Source: Patescibacteria group bacterium (GTDB lineage Bacteria; Patescibacteriota; Minisyncoccia; Phycocordibacterales; UBA2100). From it: DNA of 47,616 nucleotides. The notes beneath the pieces were generated by a model, which saw only the letters and a program-made list of their open reading frames with translations, made no database searches and was not told where the DNA came from. The DNA lies in assembly GCA_021731295.1 (NCBI GenBank), contig JAKFXQ010000022.1, positions 1 through 47,616 of the forward strand, read 5' to 3'. Positions 1-9,000 of this stretch are shown here, one piece after another. Position 1 is the stretch's first letter; every line of letters starts with the position of its first letter. The position numbers were made by a program, and so were the translations under genes.

Positions 1-3000
1 CGCGTAGAACTGCGCGTCCAGCACACCTCCCGTGATGGTCATGCCGTATGAACCTGAGCCGAGTTGTTCAATCGTGGTTGTCGCCGTCGACGCACCTAGG
101 ATCTGAAGCGTCCCGGCGCCGTGCGTCACTGACGCTCCACTTGCAAGCCGAACATTCGCTTGGCGAGCGCCGCCACCCAGAACGGTCCCATCAAAGTCTG
201 TCGCATGACTCCAGTATTCGTTTCCGCTCGAGCGATAGTCGCCCCAGATGTAGAGCGAGCCATCCACTGCTCCATGATCTTGAATGTAGAGCGAGCCACT
301 CGATGCGACGACGGGAACACTTGAGGATGCGTTCCACATCTTTATATCCGTGTTCTCACCGACGCGCAGCGTCGCGTATTCATCACCGCCGACCGTCTTC
401 GCGTTTGCCGTGTAGCTGTTGCCGGAATTGAGGAAGAGTGTCGAACCGGTCCATGTCGTCGATGCGCCGCCCGTTTGGTTAGAGAACCCACCGCCAACTT
501 CCAGAGTATTCCCGCTCCCTAACGTGAACGTACCGCTCGCAAGTGTCGTTGTTGCCGTTGAAGTTGCATTTCCACTCACGGTCCAGCCGCCGAGTGGGTT
601 TGCAAAGAGAAGTGTTCTGAACGACGACGTCCCCGGCGTGACGGTCTCCCCTGTGTCGCTTGAATTAAATCGCACGGTACCACTGTTGTGCACGAACGTT
701 CCCGACGTCGCGACCCACGACCCGCCGACCGCAAATACACCTGATGGCAGTGTCGCCGCACCGTTATCGAACCGCACTGTATTTGTGGAGGTCGCGTTCG
801 TATCCACAAATGACCAGCTCCCGCCCACGCCGGCAAACGTGAGGTTGTACGTGTCCGTGCCATTAAGGCGCAGTGTTTGCACAGAACTTGCGGTGAAGCG
901 AAGTGTCCCCGAATTATGCGCGAAACTGCCGCCGTTTCGAGAGAAACTTCCCCCAACTGCGTGCGTGCCAGACGGCAACGTCACCGCGCCATTCGTGATG
1001 ATCGTATGCCGTGAACTTGTGGCATGCGCTTGACCAAAGGACCACGAGCCCGTGCCGTTAAACGTCAGGTCGTAGAAACTAGATGAGAGTGGCGTGATGG
1101 TGTCAGCGGTCGCCGAAGTGAAGAGGACTACTCCGTTGTTGTGCATGAACGACGCACTACCGGAGACCGTGAAGCTTCCTGCCACGGTCGTCGTGCCATT
1201 CGAGAGCGTGACGATACCATCAGAAATCGTGAGATCGTTGGAAACGGTAACGCCGGTTCCAATGAACGACCAGTTACCGCCAGAGCCGTTGAACGTCAGG
1301 TTATTGAATGACGAACTCCCCGGCGTGATGGTGTTCCCAACGTCCGTGGCAGTGAAGGTCACTGTGCCGCTCTGTGCCGTAAAGACGTTGTTATTCGTAA
1401 AGTTTCCGCGAACTTCAAGTGCGTGGCTCGAGCCCGCAGTGAGCGCATCATCTGCGCCTATCGTGATGTCCGTCGCTCGTGCGGCAGCTCCCAACGCAAC
1501 GGTTTTTGAAGTACCGTCGATAAGGACTGTGCCCAAGTCCTGCTTCGGCGTCGTATTGTCCGTCCAGCTTGATGAGCCCGTCCCGTCGAACGTCGTAGTG
1601 CCAGTGCCTTTGGTGAAGAGACCGTTCGTGTTTATGGTCAAACTGGAGGCAAGGTTCAAGTCAGATGTTCCCTGTGAGACAGTCCCGTACGTTATCGCGA
1701 GGGTGCCGTTTATGTCGATGTCACTGGAAAGATTCCACGTCGGCGCGCCTGATGTCTGGCCGAATGTGACGTTATTGAATGACGCATCTGCCGCACCGGT
1801 AGAATCAACGCTTTCCGTAGTCGAGGTTGCGGTGAAAATTACACTCGACGTGCCGGGCGTCGTAGTTCCATTGTTGTCCCACGACCCTTCGATGGTAAAT
1901 GTATTTCCATCCATCGTAAGGGTGCCGTTCACTTCGACATCGTGCGTTGAGACATTGCCGCTCGAACCAGAGTCCGGCCGGTACGTCGTGCCCGCACGAA
2001 TCCAGAGTTCGACCGGGTCGCATCCTGTTACCACACACGCGTCCAAATCGTTTCCGGCATCCACATCGAAGAATATGTCTTCGTTGTTTAGCGACGCAGA
2101 ATAGTCGTAGTTTGAGAGATTCGCGTTCGTGATGGTGGGGTTTTCGTTCGAACCGAGCGTGATGTGGCGCTCGAAGAGTTGCATCCCACTTATGTCGCCA
2201 TCGCCATCGTATATCGTGACGCCAATCGCTTCATTGGTATCCGCCGCACCGGTTACAAAGACAGTAACCACATCGTCCTCGAACGCAGTCACGTTCGCAA
2301 TTGACCACGTGCCGCCACTTATAGTTCCTGTCTTCCCCGTTTGCAGCTCGCCGTTTACCGCAACCGCGACGGTGCCCGACGTAACGTTCGAGGACTGGTC
2401 ATACTGCTGTGCCGTGCCGGAAACAGTAATGCCTTCCGACCACTGAATCGTCCAATCATTGAGGGTTGGACAATCGCCACTGATACAGTCCAGGTTCGCA
2501 CGCGGTCGTATTACGTTGTAGGTAATACGATTTAGATTCTCGATGTTCACGGGGCCAGTGGACGTGCCGAGTGTGTTATACGGCAAGTCAACTTCTGGAA
2601 TAAGCGCCCACGAGCTCGTTGAGGTGAAGTACTCAAGCTGGTAGCGAACGTCGCTCGAACCAGGTGTCGTATCGTTCCAGGAATAAGATTCCCACTTTGG
2701 TCCATTTCCGTCATCGAAGTCAACGGGGGGCGAAACGACGACACCAGACGTAAATTCCGGATACACACGCGCGACGATGTCTATAGGCACGGTCGCGGGA
2801 GTAACCGTGGTGATAGATGATGGCTCAAGGACTTCTTCTGGCGACCAAAGCGTGCCGTTCCAATACGTGAAATCGTATTCCGTATTTGCGTCATCATACG
2901 CAACAACGAGAATGCTGCCGTCACCCGTTCGCGCACTGCGCAACTCCCACGAGTCCGTGACAGTGGTGAGCGCCGTCGGTGTTCCAAGTATCGAGCCGTC

Positions 3001-6000
3001 CCAGTCACTATATAGCGCGTTCGCTGTATCGCTCCAAACCGTCATGATGTAGCCATCGCGACTTCCTTCTGTCTCGTACTCACAGGAGAACGGGCGCCCG
3101 CCGGCGGCATTGGCAAACGGGGTCGTACCATCGATGGTCTGATACGGCTCCCAGCTGTTCGTCGAACCAGTCCAACGAGCGAGCGCTATCCATTCGTCGT
3201 TGTCCATAAAACAGAGCGCCATGTTGTCCGTACCCACGTCGCGTACCAATCGCCCCGCTTCAAAGTCGTCTTGTATGACATGTGTATTCGTTCCGACCCA
3301 CGCACCGCTCGTCCAACGGTTGTAGATGAAGCTCGCCCCACCGCCGTTCGCTACGACGACCACGGCATCCGTGCCAGACTCCTCATACTCAACGGCGATA
3401 CCCTCACTGTTTGCTTCGGATGCGGACCCCATGGTCATAGAACTCACGAATATCGAACCGTTCCAGACCCATGCCTGATAGTCCGTCGCCCCTGCTATGG
3501 CATCACGGAACACCACAATAATTTCATCAGACGTCGGATCTGAAGCCAATTTTACCCATTCGCAATTGCCCGCTATCCCGAGTGCGAACGAGGTGGTCGC
3601 GTTCCACATGGTTCCATTCCACGTCGTATAGGTCGCCTCTGTTCCCGCACACGCAACGAGCAATGCATCACCCGACGTTGTCTCGTACGCGACATCAAAG
3701 CCGCGTTGTGTAGCGTCCGCAACGAAGATGAGGTTCGACGTGAGATCGTCCGTCGTATTCGTGTCGCCGTCATATACTTGCGCACGCACACCGCCGGTCG
3801 AGCCCATTGTCGCAATAATGTATTCGTCGCGCGTTGGCGCAGCAGCTACCTCAACGAAACGCTGGACCGCACCAACAGACTGTGCATCAAATTCTTCGGT
3901 CCATGTGGTTCCGTTCCACAGTCGGTACTTAGGAGAAAGCGAGGTGCCCTCGGCATAAGCGACAAACGCTTCGCGATTTGTTGTTGTCACCCGAAGACTA
4001 TCGGACCCATACGTTTCAAGACTCGTTAGTGTATCGGTATCAAACTGCTCATCCGTTGTCTGGAACCACGTGGAAATCACCACTGCAGTGTCTATGGTGA
4101 AGCTCCGTGGTTCAGTCCATGTTGACCAAACGTTTCCACCACTCGGGTCGATGGCACGCACTCTCCACCAGTAGGTAACGCCGTCGGTCAGGGCATCGGC
4201 CTGCTGCACTTTGAAACTAATCGTGTCGCTGTCATCGAATGGTGATGTGTCCGTTGAGGACGCCGTATTCGCGAAGCCAGCATGGAGATTAGACGAACGC
4301 GTCGTCGAGCCACTAACGAACGTATTGTCCGTCGAAATGGAGAGTTGGTATACCAAGGTGTCATCTTGCGGATCATTTGAGTAGAAGAGGAACGTCGGCG
4401 TCGTCGTGCCCGTCTTCTCATTATCGAACAGTGCAATTTGCGTCGGCTGTTCGACCGCGAGACCCCACTCTACGGTCCAACTCGTAAGTCGCGGCGTCGA
4501 GGCCGTTGTCGTCGAGACCGCCTGCAGTCGCAGTTCGTTGTATATCGTGGGCGAAAGAGACAAGAGCGATATGGGCGACGCGAAGAAACCAGTGGCGTTA
4601 CCCGTCAGGTCGGAGTTCGGAATGTCCTCCCAATCCGCTCCGGTCCAGTACTGCACACGATACCGAATGCCGCTGTTTGCGGGTTCGGTATCAGTCCAAC
4701 TGAGACTGCCCCATGCATTTCCAGTAGTCAGCCAATCGAAATCTATCGAGGTCGAGGTAGTTGTTCCCACCGTGTTTGGCGGCGTTAAAACGACATCATC
4801 GGTCGAGGTCGCTTCCGTGTTCTCGAAATCGTTCGTCGCAAACTGCTCTTCCGTGGTCTGGAACCATGTAGTGATTGTTGTGCTGGTGTTCACGGTGAAG
4901 CTATACACTTCTGACCACGAACCCCATTCGTTGGAATTATTTCTGTCACGCGCACGAACACGCCAGTAATACGTGGTGCCGTTCGAGAGCGCTGAACTTG
5001 GCACAAAGCGAATTACCTCACCTTGTGTAAATGGGTCTTTATCAGCAGGCGTCGTGATGTTAGAAAATTCGGTAAAGTTAGTTTGCGAGTTTCTATCGAG
5101 CACTGCCGAGCTGAAATCGTAGGTATCGTCAACCTGTACCTGATACGTTAGGTCGTTACTTTCGTCATCAGCGCCGGTAAATTCGAACCACGGCGTAGTT
5201 GATGCGACCTGCTCGTTGTCAAAGAGTTTCTGTATTTCCGGCGCATCGGGAGCGTCATTCGTACGCAACGCTGGATACGTATCGTATTCATCGAGCGGCT
5301 CTCCGGAAGCATTCACGACACGGAAACAGTAGTCCGTACTAGCAGCGCCATTGTGCTCCAACACCCAGTCCCATTCGGTCTCCTGATCTTCCGCAGCTGT
5401 ATTCGGGTTGTATGCCGAGTCATTCTCTTCTTCATACGTCGCGACGACATCGGAGTTCATAAGAAGTGGCGAGGAGAGTGTTGTCCCATCAGAAAGTCCG
5501 CCGACATCATAGCCACGCCACGCTGCAGTGGTCGAACCTATGGCGCCGACATCGAGCCATTCAGACACCGCACTACAGGATGCAGAAGGTGCGAACTGTA
5601 GCCGGAGCGATGCGAAGCCGGCAGGCAGTCCGACGTTCTCTGTGAGCACCCCAAGTCGTAGTCGCAAGGTGTTCGTAATTGATGGCGACGACGCATCAGT
5701 GATTGGCATGTCCTCATCGTGATCAGCGACGCCGGTAGGCCATGGGTCGGACGGTGTGAGTCCCGTTGAGTTTGCATACCACCGATAGTGCGTTTGCGTG
5801 AGATATGGCGCGCGCACCCAGGCGAGCGTCCATGCGTCGAGCGAAGGAACATTCGACCCCGATGTAGTCATAGTGGCCTGCAGACACAGGCCGGAATACG
5901 TAGTGGTCGAAATACCGGATATATCCAGCGGACTCGACGAGACCTGGAACCCGGTCTCGTTTCCAGAAAGCACACCATTCGTGAGTACGGCGCCACACGT

Positions 6001-9000
6001 GCCTGAAGAGCCATCCAACACCTGGATGACGACATCGGTCCCCGCAGGCTCTGTCGTCTCCCACGTAATTTCTCCCCACGTGCTCTGCCCTGGAACGAAA
6101 TCAAAGTCGATGACCGTCGATGTGTGCGTGCCGGTGTCCGCCGCATAAATGCGTGGCGCCATCGAGAATGCTTCGCGGAACGGCGCAGCGTCAACTGATG
6201 CATTGCTTTCTATCGTTTCAATCGTGTCCCAAGTTGTCCCGTTCCAGAACGAGAAGTCGTACCTATCGTTTGGGTCGTCATGGAACATCGCGAATATAAG
6301 TCCGTCTCCCGTGCGAATGCTCGAAACTGTCCACGAGTCAGTAATCGTCGATACTCCAGCTTCTCCTGAATGTGCGGACCCATTCCAGTATTGATATTGT
6401 CCATTCCCGTTATCGCTGTACGGAATCATCAGATACCCGTCGCGACCACTTGATACTTCAAACTGACAGCTAAACGGTCGTCCTTCAATCGTTCCTGAGC
6501 CCGCACCGTCGTTCGTATTACCCGTACCATCAAACTCGTTCGTACCTGCCGCAAACGTCGCCCACCCGTCACCAGTCCAGAGTATTGAGCCAAGGTCGTC
6601 ATCCTGGTCGGAATAGCAGAGTCCAAGATTGTCACTCCCGACATCTCGTGCAATATGCCCCCACTCAAAATCGTCGCCGAGTGTGAACGGTGTTGCGGGC
6701 GACCACTCGGACAACGTCGTATCCCACGCGCTCCACAGAAAGCCTGCAGTGCCGCCGTTAGAAACGACGACCATCGCCTGATTCCCCGACTCCTCATATT
6801 CAATTGCCATTCCCTCGTGAGCGACGTCGGACATAGAGCCAAGAGCAGGGCCCACCGTCCACGCACCCCCATTCCAGGAAGCAACCTGGTAGTCTGTCGC
6901 GCTAGCCGCCGTGTCACGAGCAACCATCACTATCTGGTCTGTCGTCGGATGTGATGCGAGTTTAATAAGTTCGCAATCGTTAGTTAGTGTGAGGTTGATG
7001 GTGCCACCAGAAACCCAGCTCGAGCCGTTCCACACGTAGTAGCTTGGGTCAGCGTCGCCATCACAGTACACGACAATGGCATCACCAGATGCACTCTCGT
7101 ACGCGATATCAAATCCGCGCATGGTAAGGTCGTCGAGTCCTGCCGTTACCTCCTGCAAGTCACCCCATGTCCCCGCATCTGCATCAAATACCTGTACGTT
7201 CACATCATTCGACGCGTCTTGCGTTCCCATCACATATTCGTTCCGTGTGGGTGATGGTTTTGTCACTATCCACTGAATCGTGCCGCCAACACTTTGTGCT
7301 GACAATTCGCCGCCCCATGACGCTCCGTCCCATAGCTGATACCGCGGTGTCTGTACCGTACCTTCAGCGTAGACGGTAATCGCCTCAACGAGCGGTGGCA
7401 CGACGAGCTCAACACTCCCGTCGCCCGTGGTTTGTGTGAGGTCGAAATCTCCAGTTTCAAACTGTGCGTCTTCGGTCTGGAACCACTGCGAAGGCGTAAT
7501 GTCGGCGATGTACGTATAGCTCGTCGTGGTGCTCCACTCGCCTATTGCAGACGTATCATCCGAAATCCCACGAACACGCCAGTAGTACGTCGTGCCGGAG
7601 ACGAGCGCCGACTGCATTGTGAAGCGTATGCGTTCGTCTTCGGCGAAAGGACTAGTATCACCTCCGTTGTCGAGATTCTCGAAACAATTCGGTGAACACC
7701 CGCTCTCATCGTCCGATGTATGATCGCCCAGTGGAGATGTGTCCAAATCTTCGTCATCGTCCCATTGAATCTGGTAGATCAGATCAGATGTGCTATCTGG
7801 ATCGGTCCCGGTGAACTCAAACTCTGGTGACGAAGTGCCGCTCTTTTCGTTGTCGAACGGGCTATGCAACGTGATGACAGGAGGCTCTGGTGCGTCGCGC
7901 TTCGCGAAGACCGCCGTGCGATAGGGAGGAAGATGGTTCGTCGTACTGAAACTCGAGACGTTGATGTTGTGTGTGTGTCCTCCCGGGGCGTCCGAGGCTC
8001 CAGTGGCAGTTCGATTCACCGTTGCCGATGGACCCTGCGAAACCACCGTCACGTTGGACTGTGCATGAGTCGATGCACCACCTGTGGCGCCGTACGTTGT
8101 CGTCGCCTGCACAAACCGATTCTCAAACGCTCCACCAGCACTCGACGTTGTTGCCCAGCCGGATGCGGCATCAGCACTCCACATCGCAATCATGTCGTTG
8201 ACGGGGGACGACGTCGCAGTCACCCGTGCCAGCAAGGCACCTAAGTACGGTGGTTCGTGGTTTGTGAAGCCTGATGTGGCGTTGACGCCATGCGTATGCG
8301 TCGGCGTGGAAATCGCCTGGGGACCGTTACCGGCGTCACCGCCACCTGAAGCCCCTTCTGTTGTGCCGGTTATGGAGTGCACGTGCGTTGGAGAGCCTCC
8401 TGTCGTTCCGGCGGTTGAGGTAGACGCCGCACGAATTAAGCGTCCATCTTGCGCGGCAACACGATACCAACCGACAGGAAGTGACGAGGACGCGACATCG
8501 AAAATTGCTATGGCGCCCGCAGGAATATCAGTTGGTTCGCCTGTCGCATTGTGTTGAATAACGGCGAGCTCACGATATTGTGGCAAACTCGACGTGGCAC
8601 CAATTGAGGGCGAATTGAATGTGTGCGTGTGTGCAAGCAGTGCTACATCTGGCGTTCCCGCGGTACCGTTCGAGTCACCGGTCGCTCCGGTCGCATCTAC
8701 CGTCGCACTCGCGGTGTGCGTGTGTGTAGCCGCGCCACCGGTTAGGCCCGCCGTCGAGGAGCCCATGATGAAGCGCTGGTAAAACGGATCGGCAGGGAGA
8801 CATGAGACACAAGTCCAGCCTGTCGGAATGTACGGACGGTCCCAGTACAAGAGCATGCTACCGATAGCGTCGGAAGCAAGTTTCCACTGCCGCGCTTCGA
8901 CATACGGCTGCGCATCCCCTTGTCGCACCTCTGCGGGTCCCAGGAGATATATGCGCGGAGAAATATCCGGCGCGTCGTACGTGTAGGTGAAAGTGGTTGC

